Source: Planctomycetaceae bacterium (GTDB taxonomy: Bacteria > Planctomycetota > Planctomycetia > Planctomycetales > Planctomycetaceae). From it: DNA of 64,000 bases. Below, in pieces: positions 32,672-42,255 of this stretch; within the stretch, counting starts at the first letter, position 1; the number at the start of each line of letters is the position of its first letter. The position numbers were made by a program, and so were the translations under genes. The DNA lies in assembly GCA_020426345.1 (NCBI GenBank), contig JAGQQE010000001.1, positions 41,058 through 105,057 of the forward strand, in the 5' to 3' direction. A model generated the notes under the pieces. That model made no database searches, had not been told where the DNA came from, and saw only the letters and a list, made by a program, of their open reading frames with translations.

Positions 32672-33787
32672 TTATTGCCCATTCCCAAAGTCTTCACCGG
32701 CAGAATGCCGTTCTTCAACGGATTCGTAGAGTTCTGCAAGCGGGATCATCAGTTGTTCCAGTTGCTCGAAGTAGCTTTCTTCCGAAAGCTCCTTCTTTTT
32801 CCCGCGAAGGATCTCGAGCTGCGATTCAAGTGAGTCTCGTTTTTCACGTTCGTCAGCCGTCAGCCGCTTTTCTTCTTCGCTTCGCACCAGGTGCCAGCGA
32901 GCGGCCAGTCTTCCATCAGTCAGGTCGGGCTGCTCGACGTCGCCATTCGGGCGAAGGCCTTCGAACAATTCTGAACGGACTCCGCGGGCATCGCCGTTGT
33001 CGTCCAGAAGCGAATGTTCCGTGGCCAAACGGCCTACGGATTCATAGAACGATGCCGTTTGCCGCGACGCAAACAACCATGCTTCCAGGAGAGAAGTTTG
33101 CCCATCGCGATCGATGTCTGCTTCGAGCCCGACGATTGCCTGCGACATGGCATCACCGAAGTGGCTGAACTGAATCTGACTGGCATCTTTTGTTGCAGAA
33201 ATGACGACACGGTCATTTCCACTCAACGTGTTCAAGAACGGTGAACTGGACGAAAAACAGTTGATGACAGCAACGGGCCGTTGAGTCGTTTGTAGCCACT
33301 CAGACATCTGGCGGTCACTCACATCAGCGCCACGCAGGTTGAACATTGCCGTGCGGGAATCGAATGTTCCGTGCCCAATCAGCACAATCCAAAGTGGCTC
33401 AGGTGTCTGCTTCTGTCCCAGTGAAATGATGGTGTTCTTGAGTTTGTCGGCATCCGACGGTTCTTCTTCAGTGGCCACTCTGTCGGTGTCCACTTCACCG
33501 ATGGCAATGAGACTGGCATCACCGGCAGTGGCAGCCTGCTTCCAGCGATCGGCCCAGCGTCGAAACTGTTCTCCATATTCCGCGGCTCCGTCAGCCCCGA
33601 TGACGACGATCACATCCTGACTAACTGCTTCCGTCGCTGACTTTTCTTCGTCGGCGGAAGTCAGGGGTGTCAGTATCGCAACGAGCAGCAGGAACCCCAA
33701 CAGAACGCTGCTGAATCCTTTGGGCTTGCATGAACTCCGGACGAAGTGGTGATTCGTGGATGCAGGAGACAATGGATTGGGTTGCAT
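32672..33787 (-). CDS. Exported caspase-like (clan CD) cysteine peptidase-like protein
   Basis: A 371-aa protein with an N-terminal hydrophobic segment (SSVLLGFLLLVAILTPLTSA). The body looks like the caspase/legumain fold: a strand with LWIVLIGHGTF giving a candidate catalytic His (about H139), then RPVAVINCFSSSSPFL giving a candidate Cys (about C177), with VVISATKD following. The C-terminal ~90 residues are strongly charged and helical, probably coiled coil (EEEKRLTADEREKRDSLESQ). Start ATG 33787 is chosen because the signal begins shortly after. The substrate is unknown, and peptidase activity is inferred from two motifs only. Confidence 0.7.
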   Translation of the reverse strand: MQPNPLSPASTNHHFVRSSCKPKGFSSVLLGFLLLVAILTPLTSADEEKSATEAVSQDVIVVIGADGAAEYGEQFRRWADRWKQAATAGDASLIAIGEVDTDRVATEEEPSDADKLKNTIISLGQKQTPEPLWIVLIGHGTFDSRTAMFNLRGADVSDRQMSEWLQTTQRPVAVINCFSSSSPFLNTLSGNDRVVISATKDASQIQFSHFGDAMSQAIVGLEADIDRDGQTSLLEAWLFASRQTASFYESVGRLATEHSLLDDNGDARGVRSELFEGLRPNGDVEQPDLTDGRLAARWHLVRSEEEKRLTADEREKRDSLESQLEILRGKKKELSEESYFEQLEQLMIPLAELYESVEERHSAGEDFGNGQ

Positions 33788-34062
33788 ACAGATTCTCTCA
33801 CAGCCAGACGTATTCGTTGAGCCAGGCTTATCGCCCTTCGCAGCGTCGTTTGTACATAGGCGCATCCTGTGACGGTAACGCGTTCTGGCTGTGCAACGCA
33901 ATCCATTGGAGGTCATGACACAGCGAATAGACAATTCCGGGATTTCACGAAGGTCGTCTGAGTGGGTCGACACCACAATCATCAGCGCAGGGCCGCCGCA
34001 GGAATGCAATCAATGAAATTCACGTCTGCCCGACGGCCTGCAATCGATGGTAAACGCATTTT

Positions 34063-35829
34063 TTAATGCGGTATCAGGTACTGGATCGGTTGACCCTGCA
34101 CCACAATGATCGAGGTGTCCGCTGTTGAAGGCTGGGTTTGTTGTTTTGTTCCATCGGGCCATTGAATTTCGGCGACAAGATCTGTGTCGTCGGCAGGAAC
34201 CGAAAACTCACACTCCATTTCAGAAGTCGACAGGTAAGAACCGCCGCCAATGATGTAAGTACTTTGTGTTTCCCGAGAAGTCTTTAGGGTCACATGTGCG
34301 CCAATGGCATCACGGTTACATCGCCTGCCACGCAGGCGAATTCGGATGGGCTTCCTCGCAACAGGTGTCTTGTTCAGAAGGATCTGTGCGGGCTGGTTTA
34401 ACTGACTGAAGACAAGGTCCATTCGACCGTCGCGATCGAGGTCCGCGGCGGCCAGCCCACGTGACACATAGGCTTTTGAAAAGAATGAATTGTCACTGGT
34501 TGTGACGCGCTGGAAGCTGGTGTGGTTGATGTTTTCGAGCAATACAGACTGCTGCGCGAAGGGGGCCTTGTTTGGGTAGTAGATGACATGTCCATTCGCG
34601 ACGGCGATATCATGATCGCCATCACTGTCGAAATCCCGAGCTACTGTGCCGAAGCCGACGAACAGACCACCCAATGATGTGATCCCCGTGTTTCGGCTGA
34701 CGTGCAGAAAATTACCATGGCCAACATTGTGGTACAGGCCGAAGGATTCCTGTTCGAAGTTTGTTACCCAAAGGTCTCCCTTTTGATCATGGTCGAAATC
34801 AAAGAAATCAAGGCCCATGCTCCCGTTGGGTCTGCCCTCGGAATCGACCGCTCCACCGCTCAGCAGTCCGCTTTCCTGCAGGTGTCCGTCACCATCGTTC
34901 AGATACAGGAAATTATTGGTGGTGTCGTTGGCAACATAAACATCCAGATCCCGGTCGCTATCGAAGTCGGCGAGCAGCACTCCCAGTCCTTTTCCCTCGG
35001 GCTTTAGCCCCCACGCTTCTGTGGTATCGGCAAACAAGTCGTTTGCCTGGCTTTGATAGACGACGTCATTGAGTCCATCAAATCGTCTCGGGGGACAGAC
35101 GTCTTTTTCATTTTTTATAGAAGCACTGGGGCAGTCCGGATTATTTTCCAGTGACCAGTCGGTGTAATGTGCAATGTACAGGTCGAGAGATCCGTCACGA
35201 TCCAGATCTCCCCAGCCAGCACTGGAACTCCATGCGGTGTCGCGAAGGCCGTTGTTCGAAGTCTGGAGCAGAAATGTTCCGTCGCCGGTGTTCATCCACA
35301 AGTCAACTCCTCCAAATCCGGTAACCAGGAAGTCCTGGAATCCATCATTGTTGAAGTCCGCGGCCGAAATGCCATGCGAATATCGTCTGGACAGATCCAT
35401 CGCGGCTGGCCCTGTGACGTCACGCATTTTTCCACCACGCTCATTTCGCCAGCAATTCAGCGGCAGCCCGTGGATGGAAGCGTTGGGAGTGGCTGTCAGA
35501 ATCCCGCCGCCGGGGAAAACGATGTCCGGCCAGTCATCTGCATCGATGTCCACGATGCCCACGCCACCACCCAGTGATTCTACAATTGCATACAGCCCCG
35601 CCTCACGGCCATTTTGGTAGACCGAATCGACTGCCATCGCTTCGGTCGCATTTTCGAACGCAATCGGGCTGGCAGAAACCTTGTCGCCGAGTGTTGGTGC
35701 AGTGTTCGATTCTTCTTTGCAACCTGCCAGAACCGAAGCGAGCAGTAACAAGAGGGTGATTTGCCAAAGTGATGTCCGGGTCGCGCCGAGAATGTCACTG
35801 CCGGCCGTATCTTCAGAGAGCGGCTTCAT
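34063..35829 (-). CDS. CRTAC1-like FG-GAP/ASPIC-UnbV lipoprotein
   Basis: A 588-aa exported lipoprotein (lipobox ASVLAGC). It carries at least seven FG-GAP/VCBS repeats of the pattern DxDxDGxxD (for example DLDRDGSLDLYIAHY, DFDSDRDLDVYVAND, DFDSDGDHDIAVANG and DLDRDGRMDLVFSQL), which predict a calcium-binding beta-propeller. A C-terminal ASPIC/UnbV domain (GRRCNRDAIGAHVTLKTS, then EIQWPDGTKQ) follows. The ATG overlaps the TGA of the upstream TPR gene by 4 nt (ATGA), so both are translated together. Probably surface-exposed and adhesive or scaffolding; ligand unknown. Confidence 0.88.
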   Translation of the reverse strand: MKPLSEDTAGSDILGATRTSLWQITLLLLLASVLAGCKEESNTAPTLGDKVSASPIAFENATEAMAVDSVYQNGREAGLYAIVESLGGGVGIVDIDADDWPDIVFPGGGILTATPNASIHGLPLNCWRNERGGKMRDVTGPAAMDLSRRYSHGISAADFNNDGFQDFLVTGFGGVDLWMNTGDGTFLLQTSNNGLRDTAWSSSAGWGDLDRDGSLDLYIAHYTDWSLENNPDCPSASIKNEKDVCPPRRFDGLNDVVYQSQANDLFADTTEAWGLKPEGKGLGVLLADFDSDRDLDVYVANDTTNNFLYLNDGDGHLQESGLLSGGAVDSEGRPNGSMGLDFFDFDHDQKGDLWVTNFEQESFGLYHNVGHGNFLHVSRNTGITSLGGLFVGFGTVARDFDSDGDHDIAVANGHVIYYPNKAPFAQQSVLLENINHTSFQRVTTSDNSFFSKAYVSRGLAAADLDRDGRMDLVFSQLNQPAQILLNKTPVARKPIRIRLRGRRCNRDAIGAHVTLKTSRETQSTYIIGGGSYLSTSEMECEFSVPADDTDLVAEIQWPDGTKQQTQPSTADTSIIVVQGQPIQYLIPH

Positions 35830-37193
35830 TGCTGAGCCTCGTCGGTTTTTTTTCCGGACTCGATCGTGTCACTGGAGTCGGGTGCCAGGGATTGTAATTG
35901 CCTGCGATAGTTGGACGCCTGTTGCTCCCGAAACTCCGGGTTCAGTTCTTCCCAGTCGGTGTACAGCCTGATCAGGAGTTCCAGCGCTCGTGGGTTTTCA
36001 TGATCATGCGACAGCGCGCTCAGCAGCCAGAATTCGGAGGTCTTGAATGAACCGTGGTTGAGATAGATCTCTCCGATCTGGATTCGTTCGGGTACCTGCG
36101 GCCTGGTCGGATCAATGGAATCCACAATGCGATCGGCTCGGGTGAGCTCTTCCCGTGCCGCACTCACGCTGGCAATTTCTGCGAGGCCTTCTTCTACCCG
36201 ACCTGTTTCACGAAGAGCAATTCCACGTGAATAGCGAACGTCCAGATCGCGGGGATTCGCATCCAGAGCCATGGTCAAATAGTTGATGGCTTCCTCCGCC
36301 TCACCGGTACTGACCAGAAGGCTGCCCAGCTCTGCACAATCGGGGCGTCCTTCGATCGTTTCCGACACCCGTTCGTAGGCTGTTCGCAGCTCTTCGAGTG
36401 GTAATGAGACCACGTTGTCGAGGATCTGCTTTGCCTGATCGATCTCGCCCAGTTGGCGCAGGCATTTCGCTTCACCGATCCGAGCTGCGGCACTGTGTTT
36501 CATGGGAAGACAGATGCGGAAACAATCGAGCGCTTCTGCAGGATGGTTGTTCTCCAGCAGCAGGCGACCCAGGGCAAATGCAGAGGGGTAATGATCAGGC
36601 ACACGATCCAGGGCCAGCCGGTACTCCTGTTCGGCAACAGCCTGATTACTCAAGTGGTCCTGAACCCGGCCATTGGCATAGTGGGGACGGGGATCTTCCG
36701 GAAAGCTTTGTTTCCACTCGTGAATCAGAACAAAGGCCTGCTGGAGATCGTTCGCCACCAGGAAGCCGTTCGCGAACGCACAGCAAACTTCGTCGGTGTC
36801 AATATCCTGTGCAATCAGTAAATCGGCAAGTTGCCCCATGAGTGCCGGAGATTGTCCCGCAGCCGCGGCGGCCAGAATGTTCTCTTTTTCCGCTCGGTCA
36901 GGCGATCCACCCTGATCGATAAACGATCGCAGGTAATCCGTGAACAATTCGGCATCGCCTTTTTTCCTGGCGATTCTGGCCCGCAGCAGACTTGTACGTG
37001 GATTCTGGTCCAGACACATTTCGGACAGATCCAGCCACCATTCTGCATCGTCAAGATGATCGATTTTCAGGCATCGATCGGCTTTTCGATTGGGGAATGC
37101 AGATAACGCGTCCTGGTACCAGGCTGTTGCAATCGCTGCCAGCAAAACCCCACAGGCAATGCGTCGACGGCGTTGCCAGAACCAACGCGGCAC
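35826..37193 (-). CDS. Membrane-anchored TPR-repeat protein
   Basis: A 455-aa protein with an N-terminal transmembrane anchor (ACGVLLAAIATAWYQ) and many tetratricopeptide repeats over about 60-430. Examples are YANGRVQDHLSNQAVAEQEY, ALGRLLLENNHPAEALDCFR and NPRDLDVRYSRGIALRETGR. The start GTG 37193 is chosen because GGAGGTG (37198-37204, minus strand) is directly upstream; the in-frame ATG 37319 lacks one. Likely binds its coupled FG-GAP partner at the envelope (inference). Confidence 0.85.
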   Translation of the reverse strand: MPRWFWQRRRRIACGVLLAAIATAWYQDALSAFPNRKADRCLKIDHLDDAEWWLDLSEMCLDQNPRTSLLRARIARKKGDAELFTDYLRSFIDQGGSPDRAEKENILAAAAAGQSPALMGQLADLLIAQDIDTDEVCCAFANGFLVANDLQQAFVLIHEWKQSFPEDPRPHYANGRVQDHLSNQAVAEQEYRLALDRVPDHYPSAFALGRLLLENNHPAEALDCFRICLPMKHSAAARIGEAKCLRQLGEIDQAKQILDNVVSLPLEELRTAYERVSETIEGRPDCAELGSLLVSTGEAEEAINYLTMALDANPRDLDVRYSRGIALRETGRVEEGLAEIASVSAAREELTRADRIVDSIDPTRPQVPERIQIGEIYLNHGSFKTSEFWLLSALSHDHENPRALELLIRLYTDWEELNPEFREQQASNYRRQLQSLAPDSSDTIESGKKTDEAQQ

Positions 37194-37362
37194 TGTGCAC
37201 CTCCAAATACGACTCCGGGTGAGCTGGATTGCACCATCGATCAGTTTCGCTTCATGAATGAACGCGATCAGGAGCAACTGCCTATGGGCAAGCTGCTCCT
37301 GTCTGTGATCGCAATGCAATGACTGGTCATGATGAGAGATGACCAGATGGTTTCATTCAGAA

Positions 37363-37668
37363 TCAAAGCCCGTTGATCAGTTCCTGAGCCTTTGCCTTGA
37401 TCTTGGCAGGATCACTCATGCCAGCCAGTTCATCCAGCCCTTTTTGCAGTGCCTCTTTCTTCGCTGCGTCTTCCAGTTTCCCGGATGCTGTACGAAGGTC
37501 TTCGACACTGCTGGAAACCTGACCGGATGACGCAATTTCCTGAAGGCCAGCTTTGATGTCATCGGCGGCAGACTTGGTCTGCACCGGAACGGACTCCACT
37601 GATGGTCCGCAGCCGACAGCTACGGGAAGGAGCAGAGCAGCAATCATCGCAAATCGAGAAAAGAACAT
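37363..37668 (-). CDS. Small lipoprotein of unknown function
   Basis: A 101-aa protein with signal sequence MFFSRFAMIAALLLPVAVGC, where the cysteine fits a lipobox, followed by a ~80-residue all-helical charged region (DDIKAGLQEIASS, LRTASGKLEDAAKKEALQKG). AGGA precedes ATG 37668. It lies just downstream of the DUF1559 gene but is separated from it by a strong terminator. It may bind or anchor the DUF1559 protein, but nothing in the sequence shows this. Confidence 0.8.
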   Translation of the reverse strand: MFFSRFAMIAALLLPVAVGCGPSVESVPVQTKSAADDIKAGLQEIASSGQVSSSVEDLRTASGKLEDAAKKEALQKGLDELAGMSDPAKIKAKAQELINGL

Positions 37669-37715
37669 GTTTGATTCCTGAGTGATTTTGTTGGGATCGA
37701 TTCCCGGGATCCTAT

Positions 37716-37749
37716 GAAAAAGTCCGTCAGGCCAAACAGCCTGACGGAC
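37716..37749 (-). terminator. Intrinsic terminator after DUF1559 gene
   Basis: Perfect 11-bp stem (GTCCGTCAGGC / GCCTGACGGAC), 6-nt loop, followed on the minus strand by TTTTT. It starts 26 bp past the DUF1559 stop and separates that gene from the small lipoprotein gene. Confidence 0.88.
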
Positions 37750-37774
37750 CCTGTGGTGCAATCAATGGAAAGAA

Positions 37775-38797
37775 TCAGAATTCGCCCAAAGTTTCTCCAC
37801 CGTTTGAGCTACCCAGACCCTGGAACAGGTTGAAGTCGATGTTTTCGGAGATGAATCGAACGGATCCATCTGCCAGGCACACCTGAGTTCCGCCGGTGTG
37901 GTAGCTTCGAGACGCCCAAACGCCCCGTGCATCACCTTCGCCGCATCCGCTGCACTCATGGCAGTTTGGATACTTCCAGTTTGGTGGGACGATGGTGTTG
38001 ACACCGGTGTCATCCATCATGGGTGAAGACCATGACCAGCCCGAAGTGCTTCGATGGTCACCGGTTCCACCAAGGCAGGTGTTTCCGTAGGTTTCCATTT
38101 GGGCAACCGTTGGCTTGACAGGATTCAACGCGGCCACAGATTGATTTCGGACGTAATCACCCTTCTTCAGGGTGAATACACCGTTGTCGCCATCACCCTT
38201 CACGATTTCTGCGAATGCGATGGTGTTTGATGTACCGTCTTTGATGTCTCGCATCGCCATTGAATAGCGGCGATGAACAAATCCGACAGCTCGGGCCAGA
38301 TTTGCTTCCCAACCCAGATTCGGACCTGTGCTGACGCCGTAGTTATTGCCACCGTCGCCGTTGGTAATAATGCCTGGGTCAGAAGGGCAAAGGAAGGCGG
38401 GGATCTTGGTCTTGCCAAGGTCGCGATTGATATTTCCGCCCTGATTCGCGTCCCAGAAACGATTCAGATCGTACTGGTTGTAGATGTTTGCCTGCTCAAT
38501 GAATGGCAGCAACATCGTGTGAACGCTGTTCCCACGCCATTCAGAACCCCAGTTTCCTGCGGCACCGGTAGATTCGGTACCAAAGGTCAGCTGTGGGAAC
38601 TTGTTGTGCGTGTCATGATAGTTGTGAATGGCCAATCCCATTTGTTTGAGATTGTTTTTGCACTGAGTTCTTCGTGCTGCTTCGCGTGCCTGCTGAACAG
38701 CAGGAAGAAGAAGTGCGATCAGAATCGCGATGATAGCAATGACGACCAGCAGCTCGATGAGCGTGAACCCAGCCTTCGACAAACGTGTTTTCTTCAT
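37775..38797 (-). CDS. DUF1559 protein with type IV pilin-like N-terminus
   Basis: A 340-aa protein with a prepilin leader and N-methylation region ([20 protein letters not shown], with Phe after the Gly), then the hydrophobic helix running into [23 protein letters not shown]1559 (SBP_bac_10) follows, with the usual NHNxxDTHNxFP-type motif ([13 protein letters not shown]) and the late [20 protein letters not shown] segment. This family is expanded in planctomycetes and its members are thought to form or decorate pilin-like surface structures. It has its own promoter and terminator, so it is a single-gene transcript. Confidence 0.95.
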   Translation of the reverse strand: MKKTRLSKAGFTLIELLVVIAIIAILIALLLPAVQQAREAARRTQCKNNLKQMGLAIHNYHDTHNKFPQLTFGTESTGAAGNWGSEWRGNSVHTMLLPFIEQANIYNQYDLNRFWDANQGGNINRDLGKTKIPAFLCPSDPGIITNGDGGNNYGVSTGPNLGWEANLARAVGFVHRRYSMAMRDIKDGTSNTIAFAEIVKGDGDNGVFTLKKGDYVRNQSVAALNPVKPTVAQMETYGNTCLGGTGDHRSTSGWSWSSPMMDDTGVNTIVPPNWKYPNCHECSGCGEGDARGVWASRSYHTGGTQVCLADGSVRFISENIDFNLFQGLGSSNGGETLGEF

Positions 38798-38835
38798 TTG
38801 AACTCCTTGAGAAAAACGAGAACAAGAACGACAAA

Positions 38836-38904
38836 GGGAAGTCCCGGAAACGGTTCATCGGACTTCCCATACACAGTATTTACATTTCTTCACATTCAAG
38901 TCAA
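38836..38904 (-). promoter_or_regulatory. Predicted promoter and 5' hairpin of DUF1559 gene
   Basis: On the minus strand TTGACT (38899-38904), an 18-bp spacer and AATACT (38875-38880) form a possible promoter. The predicted transcription start falls next to a perfect 9-bp stem (GGGAAGTCC / GGACTTCCC, 38836-38868), so the mRNA would carry a 5'-terminal hairpin, a known stabilising arrangement. The -10 match is only moderate. Confidence 0.5.
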
Positions 38905-39166
38905 TTGTCGCGTGTCACATCGGGGTCCGTATTCACAGGAAACCAAATAATCCCCGGTCCTACCCGCATTGCGTGTGATCGACTGTTTAGTGTGCGACCC
39001 CGTGCACTTCCGCCGGAGTCCTGAACAATGCGGGTTAATGTGTGCAATTGCTTCGAGGCATTTCGACTACAGACGTCAGCGCACTTGAAATCCAACCATC
39101 AGATCGCCGGATCAGCGGTCGACCGGAGATTCGCCCAAGCGAATGGGCGTCCCTGGTGGTGTATTT
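38905..39166. other. Intergenic DNA between nadB and DUF1559 gene
   Basis: No supported gene. Near 39130-39150 two overlapping 6-bp inverted repeats (ATTCGC/GCGAAT and CGCCCA/TGGGCG) lie just past the nadB stop without a T-run. They could be a weak 3' structure for nadB. Confidence 0.4.
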
Positions 39167-40807
39167 TTAAACACTTATTTCTTTGTAATCCAGGCAAATG
39201 TGGCCGCGTTGCTTTTCGTCCGCCGAGGGGTAATCACTGCGGGCATGGACGCCGCGGCTTTCTCTTCGTTCCAGTGCGGCAGCCGCCATAATACGGCCGA
39301 CAAGCATCATGTTTTGAAGTTCCCAGCCGGCGGGTTCATTCAGGTCCCGGCGGCAAACGTAGTTTGCCCAGAAATCCAGTTGCTGTCGGGCAGAGATCAG
39401 ATCCTGTTCGTTGCGGCTGATTCCTACGCTTCTCCACATCAGACTTCGCAATGCGTTTCGCAGGTCGGTCAGGTCAAGTTGTTCATCATCAACCGGGCGT
39501 GGCGGATGTTCCTCGCGTTCAATGCGGGGGGCTGTGAACTGGTCGGGTTGCTGGAGAGCGGCGATTCCGGCGTTCTGACCACATCGAAGTCCGAAAACGA
39601 CACCTTCCAGCAGGCTGTTACTTGCCAGGCGATTGGCGCCATGCAGACCTGTTGACGTGACTTCGCCCGCGGCCCAAAGTCCCGGGAGTGTGGTTTGACC
39701 ATCTTCGTCGGTGGTTACGCCGCCAACCATGTAATGTGCCCCCGGGCGAACAGGGACGCGGTCGGTTGTGAGGTCCAGACCGAAATCTGCGCATACCTTT
39801 CGAATATGGGGGAATCGCTTTCGCACGTGATCGGCATCAATGTGAGACAGATCCAGATAGACGCATGGATGAGATGTCTTTGCCATTTGTCTTGTAATCG
39901 ACTGGCTGACGACGTCGCGTGGCGCGAGTTCAGCTGCTTCGTCGTAATCCGGCATAAAGCGGTGGCCGTTACAATCGACAAGGTGCGCTCCTTCGCCTCG
40001 AACGGCCTCCGTAATCAGGTGTCGTGAGCTTCCAGCGATATAAAGCACGGTTGGGTGGAATTGCATGAATTCCATATCGCGCAGTTCGCATCCCGCGCGG
40101 TATGCCAGTGCATGTCCGTCGGCGGTGGCGATCTGTGGATTGGTTGTTTCACGGTAGATCGCGCCAGCTCCACCGGTACACAGAATAGTCTGTTTGGCCC
40201 AGACGAATGTACGGCCATGGTTGGCATTCCATACCAGCGCGCCGCGGCAGATTCCTTCAGAGGTAAGTAGGTCAATTGTGAATGTTTGTGGCCAGAGGTC
40301 GATGTGATCCGCTTCGCCGGCCGTTCTCAGCATCGCCCGCATCACCTCCATGCCAGTTGCATCGCCTAATGCATGTGCGACACGAGGATGACTATGGCCA
40401 CCTTCGAGCGTCAGAGCCAGCTGCCCGTCCACCTTGTCGAATGCGGCTCCATAGGAAATCAGTTCTCGAATGCGTTGTGGTGCTTCCCGAATGACAAGTT
40501 CGACAACATCCTGATGGCACAGTCCTTTGCCGGCATTCATGGTGTCGTTGACGTGTGCGGCAAAATCGTCCAGTGGATCCAGAACCCCTGCAATTCCTCC
40601 CTGAGCATAAGTGCTGTTGGAATGCTGCAGAGTATCTTTGGTGACGACGACGGTTCTCAACGAAGGATCCACAGCCAGCGCGGCACGAATGCCCGCGATG
40701 CCACCACCAATGACAAGCACGTCCGTGAACAGGTGCGGCACTCGCTTGAGGTCGAATGGCACAAGATAGCGTCGAATGGTAGGGACGTGGATCCGCGATG
40801 ATTTCAT
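39167..40807 (-). CDS. nadB: L-aspartate oxidase
   Basis: FAD enzyme of de novo NAD synthesis, oxidising L-aspartate to iminoaspartate; 546 aa. The FAD motif DVLVIGGGIAGIRAAL starts near residue 28. NSTYAQGGIAGV, the LTLEGGHSHPRVAHALGDAT block, MEFMQFHPTVLY, the PGAHYMVGGVTTD active-site region and GLHGANRLASNSLLEGVVFG are all diagnostic of NadB rather than succinate dehydrogenase. ATG 40807 is chosen over 40942 on homology. nadA and nadC are not adjacent, so the pathway is scattered. Confidence 0.95.
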   Translation of the reverse strand: MKSSRIHVPTIRRYLVPFDLKRVPHLFTDVLVIGGGIAGIRAALAVDPSLRTVVVTKDTLQHSNSTYAQGGIAGVLDPLDDFAAHVNDTMNAGKGLCHQDVVELVIREAPQRIRELISYGAAFDKVDGQLALTLEGGHSHPRVAHALGDATGMEVMRAMLRTAGEADHIDLWPQTFTIDLLTSEGICRGALVWNANHGRTFVWAKQTILCTGGAGAIYRETTNPQIATADGHALAYRAGCELRDMEFMQFHPTVLYIAGSSRHLITEAVRGEGAHLVDCNGHRFMPDYDEAAELAPRDVVSQSITRQMAKTSHPCVYLDLSHIDADHVRKRFPHIRKVCADFGLDLTTDRVPVRPGAHYMVGGVTTDEDGQTTLPGLWAAGEVTSTGLHGANRLASNSLLEGVVFGLRCGQNAGIAALQQPDQFTAPRIEREEHPPRPVDDEQLDLTDLRNALRSLMWRSVGISRNEQDLISARQQLDFWANYVCRRDLNEPAGWELQNMMLVGRIMAAAALERRESRGVHARSDYPSADEKQRGHICLDYKEISV

Positions 40808-40989
40808 CGAAAAGGCCCTTGGTATCTTCGGAGGTCCATACAGAACCGGAAAACGCGAGATTGTGGCGACAAATCGTCGCAAAACAAACGCCACCGCCCA
40901 CGGGCTGCTGGAGAACATGAGATTCGAGGATAGACTGGCCATTCAAGAAACTTAACCACGCTGTAGATTTCCCCGTTGGCGAAAAACTT
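40808..40989. other. Divergent nadB / CobW-like intergenic region
   Basis: Must hold the promoters of both divergent genes. A perfect GCGAC-N5-GTCGC inverted repeat at 40866-40880 is a possible operator. No convincing -35/-10 pair was seen for either gene. Confidence 0.4.
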
Positions 40990-42243
40990 ATGACTCCACT
41001 ACCCGTTACCATCCTGTCCGGCTTCGTTGGAGCTGGACGAACAACAGTTCTGAATCATCTGCTGGCGAGTCAGCCTGACCTGAAGATTGCCATCATCGTT
41101 AACAGCGCGGTGGGGGAAGAACAGTCCGCAGCCACTGAATCTCATATCAATGTCTCGGAAGCTCAGGAACATCTGGTCGAGCTTTCCAGCGGCTGCATCT
41201 GCTGTACGCTGCGTGAAGATCTTCTGCAGGAGATTGTGACGATTGCTCAGGATGGCTCGTGGGACTATCTGCTGATTGAGTCGAGTGGCGTTTCTGAACC
41301 CATTCCGATTGCGGAAACCTTTGCGTTTGTCGATGACGCTGGCGACGCCCTCAGCGAGATTGTTCGACTCGATACCCTGGTCACTGTTGTCGATGCGCAG
41401 AAGTTCATGGAAGACTACATGTCGACAGAAGAACTGGCCGATCGAAACCTTGGCGCCGGAGAAGATTCTGATGATCGCGATATCTCTCTTCTGCTGGCGG
41501 ATCAGGTGGAGTTTGCCAACGTTGTTGTCATCAATAAATGCGATCTGGTCGCAGCCGATCAGCTTGCTGCCCTGAAGTCGCTTGTGCAGCGAATGAACCC
41601 CGAAGCACTTGTCATTGAGTCCCGCTTTGGGCATGTGGACCCTTCTCTGGTCATGAATACCAATCGATACAGTCTCGAATGGGCAGGGCAGGCTGTTGAA
41701 GGTTCCGGCTCTGCTCTGGAAGGTGAAGCGGCGGCGACACCGGAGAATGGGATCAGTGGTTTCGTGTTTGAAGCGCGTCGCCCCTTTCACCCTCAACGCT
41801 TCTTCGATTTCTGGATGAACGACGAATGCGTGAACGCCATCCTCAGATCTCGCGGTTATTTCTGGCTCGCAACTCGCAATTCTCTCGCCGGTTACTGGTC
41901 GCAGGCCGGACAGGTGTTGAGTGCTGAGCCCGGTGGAGAATGGTGGGCCGAAGCGCCGAAAGAAGAATGGCCCACCGACGAACCGGAAATGATCTCGCAG
42001 ATCGAATCCGTCTGGCAGGAGCCCTATGGCGATCGCCGGCAGGAACTGGTCTTCATCGGCCAGGAGATGGAGATCAATTCCGTCCGAGCTGCCCTGGAGG
42101 CATGTCTGCTCACGGATGAAGAGTACGGTCAGGGACCGGATGGCTGGGCCGATTACGAAGATCCTTTTGAATCGTGGGATCAGGATTTTGAAGACCACGA
42201 GCACGATCATGATCATGATTGTGATCACGACCACGATCACTAA
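40990..42243 (+). CDS. CobW/G3E-family protein with Arg-substituted P-loop and His/Asp tail
   Basis: A 417-aa member of the G3E (CobW/ZigA/YjiA) metal-chaperone GTPases. The P-loop reads GFVGAGRTT, with R17 in place of the Walker A Lys; the codon is CGA. The metal-binding GCICC motif (C69, C71, C72) and ESSGVSEP (97-104) are present, as is NKCD (182-185) for guanine recognition, and there is a CobW C-terminal domain ([15 protein letters not shown]). The switch-I NEFG segment is NSAVGEEQ. The protein ends in a tail of alternating His and Asp ([14 protein letters not shown]), a likely zinc or other metal reservoir. GTPase activity may be reduced or lost; metal handling is inferred. Confidence 0.9.
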   Translation: MTPLPVTILSGFVGAGRTTVLNHLLASQPDLKIAIIVNSAVGEEQSAATESHINVSEAQEHLVELSSGCICCTLREDLLQEIVTIAQDGSWDYLLIESSGVSEPIPIAETFAFVDDAGDALSEIVRLDTLVTVVDAQKFMEDYMSTEELADRNLGAGEDSDDRDISLLLADQVEFANVVVINKCDLVAADQLAALKSLVQRMNPEALVIESRFGHVDPSLVMNTNRYSLEWAGQAVEGSGSALEGEAAATPENGISGFVFEARRPFHPQRFFDFWMNDECVNAILRSRGYFWLATRNSLAGYWSQAGQVLSAEPGGEWWAEAPKEEWPTDEPEMISQIESVWQEPYGDRRQELVFIGQEMEINSVRAALEACLLTDEEYGQGPDGWADYEDPFESWDQDFEDHEHDHDHDCDHDHDH

Positions 42244-42255
42244 CGGCATTCGCTC

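Noticed and set aside
40999..42249. 416-codon open frame exactly opposite the CobW-like gene
   Set aside because: Mirrors the coding bias of the sense gene; the His/Asp tail reads as low-complexity Ile/Val/Met. No family resemblance.
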